Below are positions 24,239 to 33,987 of a stretch of 64,000 nucleotides of DNA, in pieces. This DNA comes from M2408 sp046303515. Its GTDB lineage: Bacteria > Bacteroidota > Bacteroidia > Flavobacteriales_D > Crocinitomicaceae. The position numbers were made by a program, and so were the translations under genes. The stretch covers positions 20,481 to 84,480 of the forward strand of contig JBKCGI010000217.1 of assembly GCA_046303515.1 (NCBI GenBank). The letters are read 5' to 3'. Position 1 is the first letter of the stretch. Each line of letters opens with the position of its first letter. Under the pieces are notes generated by a model, which was not told where the DNA came from, ran no database searches, and was given only the letters and a program-made list of their open reading frames with translations.

Positions 24239-24284
24239 GGCTACTCTAACCATCCCGATAGCTATCGGGAGAGTAACAAGACCG
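24239..24284 (-). pseudogene. Duplicated tRNA 5' fragment interrupted by a palindrome
   Basis: On the minus strand CGGTCTTGTTACTC is followed by the perfect palindrome TCCCGATAGCTATCGGGA (24253-24270) and then TGGTTAGAGTAGC. The flanks repeat the first part of the intact tRNA (CGGTCTTGTAACTC...GGTTAGAGTAGC) lying immediately downstream, with the D-loop bases AGTT replaced by the palindrome. Even the poly-A/T context ahead of the tRNA is repeated. It cannot form a tRNA. Confidence 0.8.
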
Positions 24285-24370
24285 TTTTTTGTTGTTAGAT
24301 TTTTGGAGTGCAAATATACAAATCCAATTTCAAATAGCAAATAATTGCTGAAAAATAAAGATATATTCTC

Positions 24371-25081
24371 CTAACTTTGTTTCCCAATCAAAAACAAAGC
24401 AGGAATTTTACCGATGTCGTAAGCGTTTTCTCTCCAGTCTCTAACGGACATAGAACGTACGTTTTCGTTTGGTAAGGTCAAACTGGAAGCGATACATAAA
24501 AAAGTATCGTCACTCAATTCATTCAATAAATCGTCTAAAACATTCATGTTTCTGAATGGCGTATCCATAAAGATTTGTGTGGAACCCGTTCTGCGTGTGT
24601 ATTGTTCCATGTCTTTCATTTTGCGAATACGGTCCTTGCGCTCTTTTGGCAAATAACCGTGAAAAGTAAATTCTTGACCGTTAAAACCACTTGCAATTAA
24701 AGCCAATAAAATAGATGAAGGTCCAACTAATGGTGTTACAAAAAGTTTTTTCTCGTGCGCCAAAGAAACCAAATTCGCTCCTGGATCTGCAATTCCTGGG
24801 CAACCAGCTTCAGAAATAATTCCAACATGATGGCCGTCTTTTAATGGTCTGATCATTTGAAACAATTCGTCTGGAGTCGTTTTTTTGTTTAAAGTGAAAA
24901 AAGTACTTTCGTCAATCGGGAATTCACGATCCATTTTACGCAATAATCTTCTTGCAGATTTAATATCTTCCACAGCGAAAAAACGCATGGTTTTCACTAA
25001 ATCAATTACTCCACTTGGAATAATGCTTTCGAGCGTTTCACCACCCAAAGTATTCGGAATTAAAAATAATTTTCCGTTCAT
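24371..25081 (-). CDS. RsmI-like SAM-dependent methyltransferase (tetrapyrrole methylase fold)
   Basis: The 236-residue protein has the tetrapyrrole (SIROHEME) methylase fold of the RsmI group: LFLIPNTLGG at the start, the glycine-rich ISEAGCPGIADPGANLV motif that binds S-adenosylmethionine, VGPSSILLALIASGF, and FHGYLPKE. RsmI methylates the 2'-O of C1402 in 16S rRNA; this is a short Bacteroidota variant that lacks the extended C-terminal domain, so the exact substrate is not certain. Its ATG overlaps the stop codon of the preceding phosphatase gene by four bases (ATGA), so the two are one operon. Confidence 0.85.
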   Translation of the reverse strand: MNGKLFLIPNTLGGETLESIIPSGVIDLVKTMRFFAVEDIKSARRLLRKMDREFPIDESTFFTLNKKTTPDELFQMIRPLKDGHHVGIISEAGCPGIADPGANLVSLAHEKKLFVTPLVGPSSILLALIASGFNGQEFTFHGYLPKERKDRIRKMKDMEQYTRRTGSTQIFMDTPFRNMNVLDDLLNELSDDTFLCIASSLTLPNENVRSMSVRDWRENAYDIGKIPALFLIGKQS

Positions 25082-25539
25082 AATTTTTCTATAATTTTAT
25101 CTGTTACCTCATCCAATAAATCGTAAACATGCTCAAAACCAGCTTGACCACCATAATACGGGTCGGGAACTTCCATGTCTTCGTTTGGAAAAGATTCATT
25201 CAAGATTAATTTCACTTTTGCTTTGTCTTCAGAATTTCTAGCCAAATGGATCACATTCTGAAAATTACTTTTGTCCATCACATAAATTTGGTCAAAAGCA
25301 TCAAAATCAGATTTCACAAATTGTCTTCCTCTTAAAAAAGAAATATCTGTACCTCGATTTTTTGCCGTGGCAATCATTCTCTTGTCAGGCGCTTCACCCA
25401 CATGAAAATCAGCTGTTCCTGCCGAATCAACTTCAACATTTAAGTTTTGCTCTTGAACCTTTCTTCTTAAAATTCCATCAGCAAGCGGTGAACGACAAAT
25501 GTTCCCCAAACACACAAATAAAATACGCTTTTTTTCCAC
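25078..25539 (-). CDS. Low-molecular-weight protein tyrosine phosphatase
   Basis: The catalytic P-loop VCLGNICRSP near the N-terminus (Cys nucleophile and Arg) and the late general-acid motif DPYYGG identify the LMW-PTP family (cytosolic protein tyrosine phosphatase or arsenate reductase-like). I chose the GTG at 25539 (MEKKRILFVCLGN), which gives 153 residues, the normal family length. The open frame continues 21 residues upstream to 25602 and includes an ATG, but that extension (LNSNSRKVEKK) has no family counterpart. It is the first gene of a two-gene unit with the RsmI-like methyltransferase. The target is unknown. Confidence 0.9.
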   Translation of the reverse strand: MEKKRILFVCLGNICRSPLADGILRRKVQEQNLNVEVDSAGTADFHVGEAPDKRMIATAKNRGTDISFLRGRQFVKSDFDAFDQIYVMDKSNFQNVIHLARNSEDKAKVKLILNESFPNEDMEVPDPYYGGQAGFEHVYDLLDEVTDKIIEKL

Positions 25540-25790
25540 TTTTCTTGAATTCGAGTTCAAAAATACGCTAAAAACATACATTAGAATCAAAAAAGATAAC
25601 ACTTTAAGTTTTATTTGTTTTTTGAATGTAACTTATTTGTAAATTTTCATTGATATAAGTGATTTAAATAAGTAAAATACCTATTTAAACATTTTAACAA
25701 ATTTTAGTAGCTTTTGTACCAACTAATTAGTACATTTAATCGTTCTTATTATAAATACAACAAAACTTTAAACCTTTAAAAACCAAAACA

Positions 25791-26660
25791 ATGAGACAAC
25801 TAAAAATAACCAAGCAAGTCACCAACAGAGAAACAGCTTCTCTGGACAAATATTTGCAAGAAATCAGTCGAGAAGATATGATTTCGGCAGATGAAGAAGT
25901 GCAATTAGCAATAAAAATTCGTCAGGGAGACCAGCGAGCATTAGAACGTTTGACAAAAGCGAATCTTCGTTTCGTAATCTCAGTGGCAAAACAATATCAA
26001 AATCAAGGATTAACGCTTCCTGATTTAATTAACGAAGGAAATGTTGGACTAATTAAAGCAGCGCAACGTTTTGATGAAACACGTGGATTTAAATTCATTT
26101 CCTATGCCGTTTGGTGGATTCGTCAAGCAATTTTGCAAGCTTTAGCTGAACAAGCGCGCATCGTTCGTTTGCCTTTAAATAAAATTGGTACAATAAATAA
26201 AATCAATCGTGCGTTCTCTGAATTAGAGCAAAAATACGAAAGACCACCATCAGCTGATGAATTGGCAGAGTTTTTGAACGTATCTGTTGAAGACATCCGT
26301 CAGTCGCTTGCAAACAGCAACAGACACGTATCGATGGATGCTCCGTTAAGCGAAACGGATGAGAATTCTTCCAGTATGTATGATGTTTTACCAAACGACT
26401 ATATGAATAGTCCAGAAAATGAACTAACACGCGAATCATTGCGCAAAGATATTGAAAGATCTTTATCAACCTTAACACTTCGCGAGGGTGAAGTAGTTAG
26501 ACTCTACTACGGGTTAAATGGTAAGTACCCTCTGACTTTAGAAGAAATTGGAGAACAATTTGATCTAACACGAGAAAGAGTGAGACAGATAAAAGAAAAA
26601 GCAATTCGAAGATTAAAACACACTTCCCGAAGCCGGATGCTAAAATCATACCTAGGTTAA
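25791..26660 (+). CDS. rpoD: Primary sigma factor (Bacteroidota sigma-70)
   Basis: This 289-residue factor lacks the long region 1.1 and the non-conserved insert, as is characteristic of the primary sigma factor (sigma-ABfr) of Bacteroidota. Region 1.2 (DKYLQEISREDMISADEE), region 2 (NLRFVISVAKQYQNQGLTLPDLINEGN in parts, ISYAVWWIRQAI), region 3 and region 4 (LTLEEIGEQFDLTRERVRQIKEKAIRRL) are complete. It directs RNA polymerase to the TAnnTTTG promoters seen throughout the window. The start MRQLKITKQVTNRETASLDKYL is typical. A gap of about 190 bp upstream is AT-rich with several TA(n)TTT-like boxes. Its 3' end overlaps the convergent priA gene by four bases. Confidence 0.96.
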   Translation: MRQLKITKQVTNRETASLDKYLQEISREDMISADEEVQLAIKIRQGDQRALERLTKANLRFVISVAKQYQNQGLTLPDLINEGNVGLIKAAQRFDETRGFKFISYAVWWIRQAILQALAEQARIVRLPLNKIGTINKINRAFSELEQKYERPPSADELAEFLNVSVEDIRQSLANSNRHVSMDAPLSETDENSSSMYDVLPNDYMNSPENELTRESLRKDIERSLSTLTLREGEVVRLYYGLNGKYPLTLEEIGEQFDLTRERVRQIKEKAIRRLKHTSRSRMLKSYLG

Positions 26661-29140
26661 GCGGGATCCACGTCAATAATTATTCGAATGGATTTGTTAG
26701 AAGGAGTGCTGTAGAAGATATCGATAATCTCTTCGAGGCGCTCCTTTACTTTTTGGGGAGAAACCTCTCGCTCAATTTTTAAGGTGATTTGTTTCAAAAA
26801 TAGATTGTTGATGCGTTGAATCACTGGAAACTCTGGACCTAAAACGCGTTCCTTAAAAACGGTGTACATGGCTTCGGCAAGCATTTTGGCCCCGACATTC
26901 AATTCGTTTTCATTTTTGGCTTTTAAGGTCAAACGAATCAATTTATAAAATGGAGGGTAAAAGAAATTTTTCCGTTCCAAGATTTCATTGTTGTAGAAAT
27001 CAGTGTAATTGTGTTCAATTACTTTCTGAATAATCCAATTTTCTGGTTCTCGTGTTTGAATGATTACTTTGCCCCGTTTTTGACGTCTCCCTGCCCTACC
27101 CGCAACTTGTGTCATCAACTGAAAACTGCGTTCAAAAGCTCTGAAATCTGGTCGACGCAACATCATGTCCGCATCCAAAATTCCAACCAAACTAACATTG
27201 TCAAAATCCAAACCTTTGGTCACCATTTGCGTTCCAATCAAAATATCGATTTTCTTGTCTTCAAAATCTGAAATCAAGGTTTGATAGGCATTCTTAGAAC
27301 GAGTAGAATCCAAATCCATTCTGGCAATGGTGTGTTTTGGGAAAATTAAAGCCAAATCATCCTCAATTTTTTCAGTTCCAAAACCTAACATTTTCAAACG
27401 ATTACTTCCACAACTTTGACATGTCCCCATCGGGGGAGTGGTATAACCACAATAATGGCATTTTAAAGAATTTGAATGCTTGTGATAGGTTAAAGATACG
27501 TCACAGCTTTTACATTTAGGCGACCAAGCACACACTTCACAAGTCCACAAAGGTGTGAAACCACGTCTATTTTGAAATAATATGATTTGCTCCTTATTTT
27601 CCAGAGCTTCTTGCATGGCATTAACCAACATCGAACTATAATGTTCGTGCATCGTTTTGCGTTTGGTTTCTTGTTTGATATCTGCAATAAAAATTTCAGG
27701 CATCATGATTCCACCAAAACGCTGATTCATTTCTACCAAACCAAATTTTCCACTTTTGGCATTGTGATAGGTTTCGATAGCTGGAGTAGCAGAGCCTAAA
27801 AGCACTTTTGCACCAAAGGATTTCGCTAAAACGAAAGAAGCATCTCGGGCATTATATCTTGGAGAAGGTTCATATTGTTTGAAGGAAGATTCGTGTTCTT
27901 CGTCAATTATCACCAATCCTAAATTTTGATACGGTAAAAAAACCGAAGAACGAGCTCCCAAAATAATTCTAAAACGTTCAGGATGGTTCATCAAAACATG
28001 ATTCCAAATTTCTACCCGTTCATTCTGGTTAAATTTAGAGTGATAAACCCCAATTAAATCTCCAAAATAAGCAGACAAACGCTGAATTAACTGTGTCGTT
28101 AAGGCAATTTCAGGTAATAAAAATAAAACTTGTTTCCCTAATTTAATTTGTTCTTCAATTAGTTCAACGTAAATTTCCGTTTTACCAGAACCCGTGATTC
28201 CGTGTAACAAACAAGCATCTTTTTCTTGAAAAACAGTTCTTATTTCATCTAAGGCTGTTTGCTGAAATTCTGATAATTTTTTACGTTCTTTTAAATCTTT
28301 ATTCGAATCTTGAAAACGATCTATCTGCAAACGTTTGGCTTCGATAATTCCATTTTTCTCTAAGGAATTTAAAGCCGAATTGGATATTTCTCTTTCAACT
28401 AAGTCTTTTTTTGCAACAAAACTTCCAGCAAAATCTTCAATATTGGTTTGCTGCAAAATCGCCATGATAGCCATGAATTGTTTTTCTTTCTGCTTTTGAT
28501 GTTCAAAGCGTTCAATCACTTCATTCAGTTTTTCTTCCTGCTGATATTCTTGTGTAAAGCGATAAAAAATACCTGTTTTTGCAACATATTTATATGACAA
28601 TTCTTCTTGCGAAATAACGACTTTCAAATCAATTAATTCTTTGATAATCGGCTGAATTGTTTTAATTCCAACAATGTCTGAGATTTCTTTCAAATCTAGA
28701 ACCTCTTGAATTTCAAGTGCTTCCACAATTTGAAAATGTCTATCAGATAATTGACTTGTATCTCCATCAAAATTTGGGTGAATCGCAATTTTTGTTTCGG
28801 ACGCCAATTTGAAGTTAGAAGGTAAAGCCGCATTCATGGCATCGCCAATTGGCGCCATGTAATATGAAGCTATCCATTTCCAAAAGTTGTATTGATTTCC
28901 TGTTACAATTGGATAATCATCCAGCAAATACTCGATATATTTTGCTTGATAATTTGGAGGCACATTTTCATGAACTTTAGTAACTATTGCCGTGTATAAT
29001 TTCGCTTTACCAAAAGGAACAACAACTCGCATACCTGACTTAATCAGGTCGTTCATTTCAAAGGGAACTCGATAAGTAAATTCGTTTTTAACTGCTAGCG
29101 GAACAATAACGTCAGCAAATAACGTCTTGCGTTCATTCAT
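26657..29140 (-). CDS. priA: Primosomal protein N' (replication restart helicase PriA)
   Basis: PriA recognises stalled forks and reloads the replicative helicase. The 827-residue protein has an N-terminal 3' DNA-binding domain (FADVIVPLAVKNEFTYRVP), the helicase core with Walker A GITGSGKTEIY, DEEH box (IIDEEHESSFKQ), GSATPA motif and late GRAGRR motif, and the eight-cysteine zinc-binding insert (CEVCAWSPKCKSC, CHYCGYTTPPMGTCQSCGS) typical of PriA. The length is on par with Bacteroidota homologues. It is convergent with rpoD with a four-base overlap of the two 3' ends and probably forms a single-gene unit. Confidence 0.96.
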   Translation of the reverse strand: MNERKTLFADVIVPLAVKNEFTYRVPFEMNDLIKSGMRVVVPFGKAKLYTAIVTKVHENVPPNYQAKYIEYLLDDYPIVTGNQYNFWKWIASYYMAPIGDAMNAALPSNFKLASETKIAIHPNFDGDTSQLSDRHFQIVEALEIQEVLDLKEISDIVGIKTIQPIIKELIDLKVVISQEELSYKYVAKTGIFYRFTQEYQQEEKLNEVIERFEHQKQKEKQFMAIMAILQQTNIEDFAGSFVAKKDLVEREISNSALNSLEKNGIIEAKRLQIDRFQDSNKDLKERKKLSEFQQTALDEIRTVFQEKDACLLHGITGSGKTEIYVELIEEQIKLGKQVLFLLPEIALTTQLIQRLSAYFGDLIGVYHSKFNQNERVEIWNHVLMNHPERFRIILGARSSVFLPYQNLGLVIIDEEHESSFKQYEPSPRYNARDASFVLAKSFGAKVLLGSATPAIETYHNAKSGKFGLVEMNQRFGGIMMPEIFIADIKQETKRKTMHEHYSSMLVNAMQEALENKEQIILFQNRRGFTPLWTCEVCAWSPKCKSCDVSLTYHKHSNSLKCHYCGYTTPPMGTCQSCGSNRLKMLGFGTEKIEDDLALIFPKHTIARMDLDSTRSKNAYQTLISDFEDKKIDILIGTQMVTKGLDFDNVSLVGILDADMMLRRPDFRAFERSFQLMTQVAGRAGRRQKRGKVIIQTREPENWIIQKVIEHNYTDFYNNEILERKNFFYPPFYKLIRLTLKAKNENELNVGAKMLAEAMYTVFKERVLGPEFPVIQRINNLFLKQITLKIEREVSPQKVKERLEEIIDIFYSTPSNKSIRIIIDVDPA

Positions 29141-29187
29141 GCAGTAAAGTTAAAAACTTAGCTTTAAAAAAAGCTGAATGTTGAAAA

Positions 29188-30300
29188 TTAATTACAGAAA
29201 AAAGATTGTCCTGAATCAACTGGATTATCACTGCAAAACATGTATTGACCTGTTATAGCACCATCACACAATTGCCTCATTGAGTTGGTATTCAAACAAG
29301 TATAATAAGAAGCACCGCCAGCATATTTCCAAGCATCTTTATATCTTTCAACATTTGTTGATGAAGTGAAAATTCCAAACACTCGCATTTCATTACTTGC
29401 AGTTAAATTGGTATAAGTTGGTTTGTTTTGCGCTAAACTTGAGGAAGGTTTGTTAACCAAAACATATTTCTCATAAACATCGCTTGCACCATACATTCTA
29501 ATATTTATCCCTTTCAATTTTCTTTTATTAATTGCAGGATTATCTTTCGTAACATTTTGAGCAATCAATTCATAGAATGTTTGACCAAAGGCATTTTGTG
29601 GTTTAGCCCATAATTCATCATCTGAACTTAAATCTGCAATTTTCCATTGTACTTTTTTAGTATTTAACAAGGTGGCATTATCGTATTCTTCAAATTCAAT
29701 ATCAAAAAAGATTTCAACTTTTTTACAATTTCCTGGATTATATGAAACCGTTCCATAAGAATATCCATCTTGTGCAAAATTGTTACTTACAAAAGGAAAA
29801 GAAGCAATGTCAGAAGGTGCAGTAATTGTTAACCCACCTACTAATGCAGTTTCCCCTTTCACAGCAAATTCTCCATTATTAATATTCGCTTCCAATTTAT
29901 AAATTGTAGTGGTACCAACCAATAATGGATCCGCACTAGATGTTTTAAAATAATACACTTTTTGAAGTGGATAATAAAAAGCACCCGCTTCTTTATTTTC
30001 AATCATCGTATCTTTAAGTATCCAGGTTCTTTTAACAACTCCGCCAATAACTTCAGTAACAGTTGCGTCAACTTGATCAAAATAAGATGAATCAGGAATT
30101 AATGCACTTTGAGACAAATCTCCAGAAGCATCCATTGCTCTGTTGATTTTCACATAATGAATTGAATCATTTGCATTTAACAAAGCATAAACAATGGCAG
30201 TTTGTTTTCCGTCTGTACTAGGTTTAATTTCTTCAGAGCATGAACCCAAAATCAAGGAAAATAATACTAAAAAAGATAAATATATGTTAGAGTTTTTCAT
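29188..30300 (-). CDS. Lipoprotein, DUF4249-like
   Basis: The 370-residue protein has a lipoprotein signal (NIYLSFLVLFSLILGSCSEE; acylated Cys in LGSC). The mature part starts with the pattern KQTAIVYALLNANDSIHYVKINRAMDASGD in parts, which resembles the beginning of DUF4249 proteins (vVyglln...dsvhyVkv.ra). These predicted outer-membrane or periplasmic beta proteins are often encoded near TonB-dependent receptors. No receptor gene is adjacent here. The remainder is beta-rich without clear motifs; several Cys occur near the C-terminus (CKK, YTCLN, QLCDG, MFCSD). The family assignment is tentative. Confidence 0.6.
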   Translation of the reverse strand: MKNSNIYLSFLVLFSLILGSCSEEIKPSTDGKQTAIVYALLNANDSIHYVKINRAMDASGDLSQSALIPDSSYFDQVDATVTEVIGGVVKRTWILKDTMIENKEAGAFYYPLQKVYYFKTSSADPLLVGTTTIYKLEANINNGEFAVKGETALVGGLTITAPSDIASFPFVSNNFAQDGYSYGTVSYNPGNCKKVEIFFDIEFEEYDNATLLNTKKVQWKIADLSSDDELWAKPQNAFGQTFYELIAQNVTKDNPAINKRKLKGINIRMYGASDVYEKYVLVNKPSSSLAQNKPTYTNLTASNEMRVFGIFTSSTNVERYKDAWKYAGGASYYTCLNTNSMRQLCDGAITGQYMFCSDNPVDSGQSFFCN

Positions 30301-30399
30301 CGTTATAGTTTAAAGGTCAAAGTTAATGAATATTTTCCTTTATAGTTCACCGTTTAATCAAGTTAAACAGCCGTTCACTAAAAAGAATAACAACTTTTC

Positions 30400-31464
30400 T
30401 TACTTAACTCTATTTAAGCCCATTGTTTTTAGCATCCATTTTGGCAAATGTTTTTCTGGGTTTCTGTTCTTCAAATTAATGTACCAGCCTAACTTTTTAA
30501 GAATAGGAACTTTATGTGTTTCAACAAACTCTAACCAGGTACCATCAGGATCTTCAATATAGGAAAATCTTCCTCCGGCTTCACCCATATCAAAGGTTTC
30601 ACCTGAATCAACTGTAAAAGGAAAATTTAATTTTTCTGCTTCTACTTTCAAGGCTTCCATACCTTGAATATCGAAACACAAATGTATGAATCCCCAATCT
30701 CCCCAAAAACGATTTTCAAATATTTTTCTACAGTTTTTTCTTTCCACTGCTTGAATCAACTCTATCTCTGTTGGTCCTAGCAGTTGTGCAAATGGACCTT
30801 TTCTCAAGGATGAATGTCTTAACAAAACTCTTCGCACAGATTTTTCGCCTGCTTTCAAGTTCTTATAACAGGAAAATGAATCTGTTTTATCATAAACAAT
30901 TTGATCGTAACCCAATAAATCTTGATATACTTTAAGTGAATTTTCAATATTTGAAACACCAATTACAACGCCAGATACGCCACCGGTTTGTGCAGCATGA
31001 TTTGTATTTGTAAACCATCCCAAACCTTCCACAATTTCGAAAATATTTCCATTCGGATCTTCAATCAAAAAATGCTTTTTACCTTCTGGGGTAGTTTCAA
31101 TTTCACTTAAAAACTTAACATTATTTTCTTTTAAAAAAGCATAACTTTTAGCAATATCTCTCGATTTAATTTTACAGATATACAAACCATAATCTCCTAC
31201 TTGTATATCAAAAGCTGCTTTTTCTGTACCTCGAGAAGTGTATTGCCAAATTTCAAAACCACCGCCACCATTCATACTTAAGGCCAAAGTTGCAGTCCTT
31301 TTTTGAACGACATCTCCGGTATATTTTATCATCAAAGGTGCTTCAGCAGCATCTTCAAAAACTTTTACATCAATTCCTAGATTTTTTCTGTACCAAGACC
31401 ATATTTTTTCAACATTTGGAACTCCGATTCCCATTTGCTGAATACCACAAATAATTTTTTCCAT
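30400..31464 (-). CDS. VOC-superfamily protein with two glyoxalase-like domains
   Basis: The 354-residue protein holds two vicinal-oxygen-chelate modules: residues about 6-140 (GIQQMGIGVPNVEKIWSWYRKNLG in parts; ending IEDPNGNIFEIVEG) and about 150-325 (SGVVIGVSNIENSLKVYQDLLG; FIHLCFD; EDPDGTWLEFVE). The second module keeps the His (FIHLCF) and Glu (LEFVE) metal ligands; in the first module the usual first His is replaced (MGIGVPN). The fold is that of glyoxalase I, extradiol dioxygenases and HPPD. The reaction is not evident. It is a single gene with its own TATCTTTG box. Confidence 0.82.
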   Translation of the reverse strand: MEKIICGIQQMGIGVPNVEKIWSWYRKNLGIDVKVFEDAAEAPLMIKYTGDVVQKRTATLALSMNGGGGFEIWQYTSRGTEKAAFDIQVGDYGLYICKIKSRDIAKSYAFLKENNVKFLSEIETTPEGKKHFLIEDPNGNIFEIVEGLGWFTNTNHAAQTGGVSGVVIGVSNIENSLKVYQDLLGYDQIVYDKTDSFSCYKNLKAGEKSVRRVLLRHSSLRKGPFAQLLGPTEIELIQAVERKNCRKIFENRFWGDWGFIHLCFDIQGMEALKVEAEKLNFPFTVDSGETFDMGEAGGRFSYIEDPDGTWLEFVETHKVPILKKLGWYINLKNRNPEKHLPKWMLKTMGLNRVK

Positions 31465-31480
31465 AAAAATGTATGAACGA

Positions 31481-31488
31481 CAAAGATA
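31481..31488 (-). promoter_or_regulatory. -7 box of the VOC gene
   Basis: Minus-strand TATCTTTG matches TAnnTTTG, 16 bp upstream of the start codon at 31464. Confidence 0.45.
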
Positions 31489-31518
31489 CTAAAAAAAATT
31501 TGTTGTAAAAACAGGCCG

Positions 31519-33888
31519 TTACCTCAATACATTGATGTGACCAGTTTTAATAAACTCTTCTGAATTTGGCTTTCTGTACCTTATTTTATAGGTGTAAACA
31601 CCATCTTGACAAGGTTTCCCTTTATAATTACCATCCCATCTAAAGCGATTATCGTTATAAGATTCATAAATTAATTCACCCCATCGATTAAAAATTTCGA
31701 ATTTAATTATTTGAATATTAAAACTTTCCGCAAAAAACTCATTGTTATGACGATTACCATCTGGTGTAAATGTATTAGGAATGTAAAGTGTTGAACCAAT
31801 ACTAATTATTCTTGTGGTGGTATCAATACATCCTGCATCATCCACAGCAATAAGTGTGACTATATATTCTCCTAAATCAGAATAGGAAGTACCTGGATTT
31901 TCTAAATTTGAAGTTTCACCGTTACCTAAATCCCATGAAAAACTAACACTATTTGGATTTGTATTAAAAAATTGAACTTCAGAATTCACCTCCAAACTAC
32001 TTGAATTGTAAGAAAAACTAGCAAGCGGTTCCCTTACAGGCACTACAGTTGATATTGGAACTGAATATGTTTGACAAGCGTCTGAAATAGAAACGGAATA
32101 AGTTGTAGTTTCAAGGGGATTAACCCAAACATCCGCACTGCTCTCTTCGGTATGCGACCAAGAGTAGACATATGCCCCAAATCCTAATGTTGCTGAGGCT
32201 GATAGCAAAACGGAATCACCAGGACAAACTAATGTTGGTTGATTGATACTTGGAATCAATAAAATTGTTTGAATAGTATAATCAAAATCTACCGTGTCAG
32301 CAGCTCCGCATTGGTCAAAAACAATTAAAGAGTAACTTGCTGAAGCCGCTGGAGTAATTGTAATACTTGAAGCAGTGCCAATTTGCTGATTATTTGTTAA
32401 CCAAATGTAGCTATATTGACTTGCTCCACCAGAAACAACAGGTGTAAAAGTTTCTGGAATAAAAGGACAATTTTGATTAACACTTGCTATCGGTTGGATA
32501 ACAATTGGTACCAATGGAGGAATATAAATTTCTGCAGTTGCAGACGCAGTTGAGTTCAAACAAAAATCTGTGGCTGTAACAGTATATGAAGTTGTTTGAT
32601 TTGGCGAAACAGTAATCGATGGTGTTGTTTGATTCGTAGACCAAGAATAGGTGATTGGTGCTAAGCCTCCTGTAATTACTGGTGTTAAAGTAACCGTTGG
32701 ACCCGAATTGCAAAAAATTGTGTCATTTTCCAAACTAACTGTTATGGGTTCAACATCCTGTATTTGAAGCGTAAATGTTTCTTCGCTAACCCCGTTACAA
32801 ATATTTGGCACTTGAAAAGTTATTTCAATAGTCTCTAAACCTTCTGTAATTCCGTCAACAATGGCATCAAAAGTAAAAGAGGCGGAACTTTGACCAGCTG
32901 CTAAATTTAAACTTTGCGGAATAGTGTTGGTGTAATCCGCACCATTTTGTGCAGTTCCAGAAACTAAAATTTGAACATTGATTGGGTCATCTGTATTTGT
33001 TCTTGAAAAAACAAAATCAGCCGATGTACATCCTTCAGCAATTATGCTTTCATCACCAAAGAAGTTTTGTGAGATTTCAACATCAATATTAGTTGGAGCT
33101 TCAGATGTTAAACTTTGTGCCTCTAAAAATATTCCAGAATCTAAAATCCCATCACCAACATCAGCAATTGCAATGGTTAAATGATATGTTTGTCCGCATT
33201 GTACAGGCGATGCTGCAGTTAAAACTCTTGTATAGCCATCATATTGAATGAATTGAGCGCTCGAATTAAAAGGAGCTTCAGAACCATCGCCGTTATCCAC
33301 ATAAAAAGCGCTATTTGACATGTCATTAACATTATCTATGGAAACTATCGTTTGATTTGGAAGTTTTGCAATATTTTGATTTACATAATTACCACCTCCG
33401 GGATTCGGACCAGAAATAAACAATCCAAAAACATCATTAAAACCAGCATTAACGTATTCGAGATATTCTTCTGAACCAAAAATATAATTGAAGGAAACCA
33501 AATCTCCTTGCGCTTGAAAATCAAATTCCAAAACGGCTGCATTAAAAGTATTATTGGATCCTAAAATTCCATTCAAAATTGCAGATGATCCACCAGAATT
33601 ATCAATTCCAGATCCACCAGAACCATTTGGACCTTGCGGCCCATCTCCGGTATTAAAAATAGTTCCTGTTGTAATTACTATACCTTGATTTAAGCCTAAA
33701 TTTGCACCATTAAAATTAAACGAACCTATTGCCTGAATATCTCCTGTATAATTTATGTTACTCACCTGAACTCCTGTTCCAAGTAAAACATTTTGAACCA
33801 AGTTTGGTGGAGACATAGCGCCACTAGTCGTCAGCTGAGCAAAACTCAAAATTGGAACAACAAAAGCTATGTATAACAGGATTCTCAT
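31519..33888 (-). CDS. Choice-of-anchor L surface protein with T9SS type B sorting domain
   Basis: The 789-residue exported protein has a signal peptide (MRILLYIAFVVPILSFAQ) and the choice-of-anchor L domain (NVLLGTGVQVSNINYTGD, GIVITTG, FIFGSEEYLEYV-like FNYIFGSEEYLEYVN, SIDNVNDMSNSAFYVDNGDG in parts). Next are a Calx-beta-like segment (FSRTNTDDPINV), three Ig-like modules (SYTVTATDFC, TYSVSISDAC), a PKD domain (FSYNSSSLEVNSEVQF ... VTLIAVDDAGC) and the gliding-associated CHU_C end (YIPNTFTPDGN, FNRWGELIYES, WDGNYKGKPCQDGVYTYKI). It should be exported by T9SS and shown on the surface, like SprB-type proteins. No PorP/SprF gene is adjacent, and its promoter lacks the palindrome of the 7.7-23 kb locus. 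Confidence 0.9.
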   Translation of the reverse strand: MRILLYIAFVVPILSFAQLTTSGAMSPPNLVQNVLLGTGVQVSNINYTGDIQAIGSFNFNGANLGLNQGIVITTGTIFNTGDGPQGPNGSGGSGIDNSGGSSAILNGILGSNNTFNAAVLEFDFQAQGDLVSFNYIFGSEEYLEYVNAGFNDVFGLFISGPNPGGGNYVNQNIAKLPNQTIVSIDNVNDMSNSAFYVDNGDGSEAPFNSSAQFIQYDGYTRVLTAASPVQCGQTYHLTIAIADVGDGILDSGIFLEAQSLTSEAPTNIDVEISQNFFGDESIIAEGCTSADFVFSRTNTDDPINVQILVSGTAQNGADYTNTIPQSLNLAAGQSSASFTFDAIVDGITEGLETIEITFQVPNICNGVSEETFTLQIQDVEPITVSLENDTIFCNSGPTVTLTPVITGGLAPITYSWSTNQTTPSITVSPNQTTSYTVTATDFCLNSTASATAEIYIPPLVPIVIQPIASVNQNCPFIPETFTPVVSGGASQYSYIWLTNNQQIGTASSITITPAASASYSLIVFDQCGAADTVDFDYTIQTILLIPSINQPTLVCPGDSVLLSASATLGFGAYVYSWSHTEESSADVWVNPLETTTYSVSISDACQTYSVPISTVVPVREPLASFSYNSSSLEVNSEVQFFNTNPNSVSFSWDLGNGETSNLENPGTSYSDLGEYIVTLIAVDDAGCIDTTTRIISIGSTLYIPNTFTPDGNRHNNEFFAESFNIQIIKFEIFNRWGELIYESYNDNRFRWDGNYKGKPCQDGVYTYKIRYRKPNSEEFIKTGHINVLR

Positions 33889-33987
33889 CGTACTAATATA
33901 ACGTTTATTTTTTATATTAGTTGCTGAATTAACTTTTTTTTAGAAAAAATATTTTAAAACAAGAAAAAAAATGCCTTTAAATTGATC

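Noticed and set aside
24239..24284. Second functional tRNA
   Set aside because: Only the 5' part is present and the D-loop is replaced by a palindrome; no anticodon or T-arm follows on that copy.
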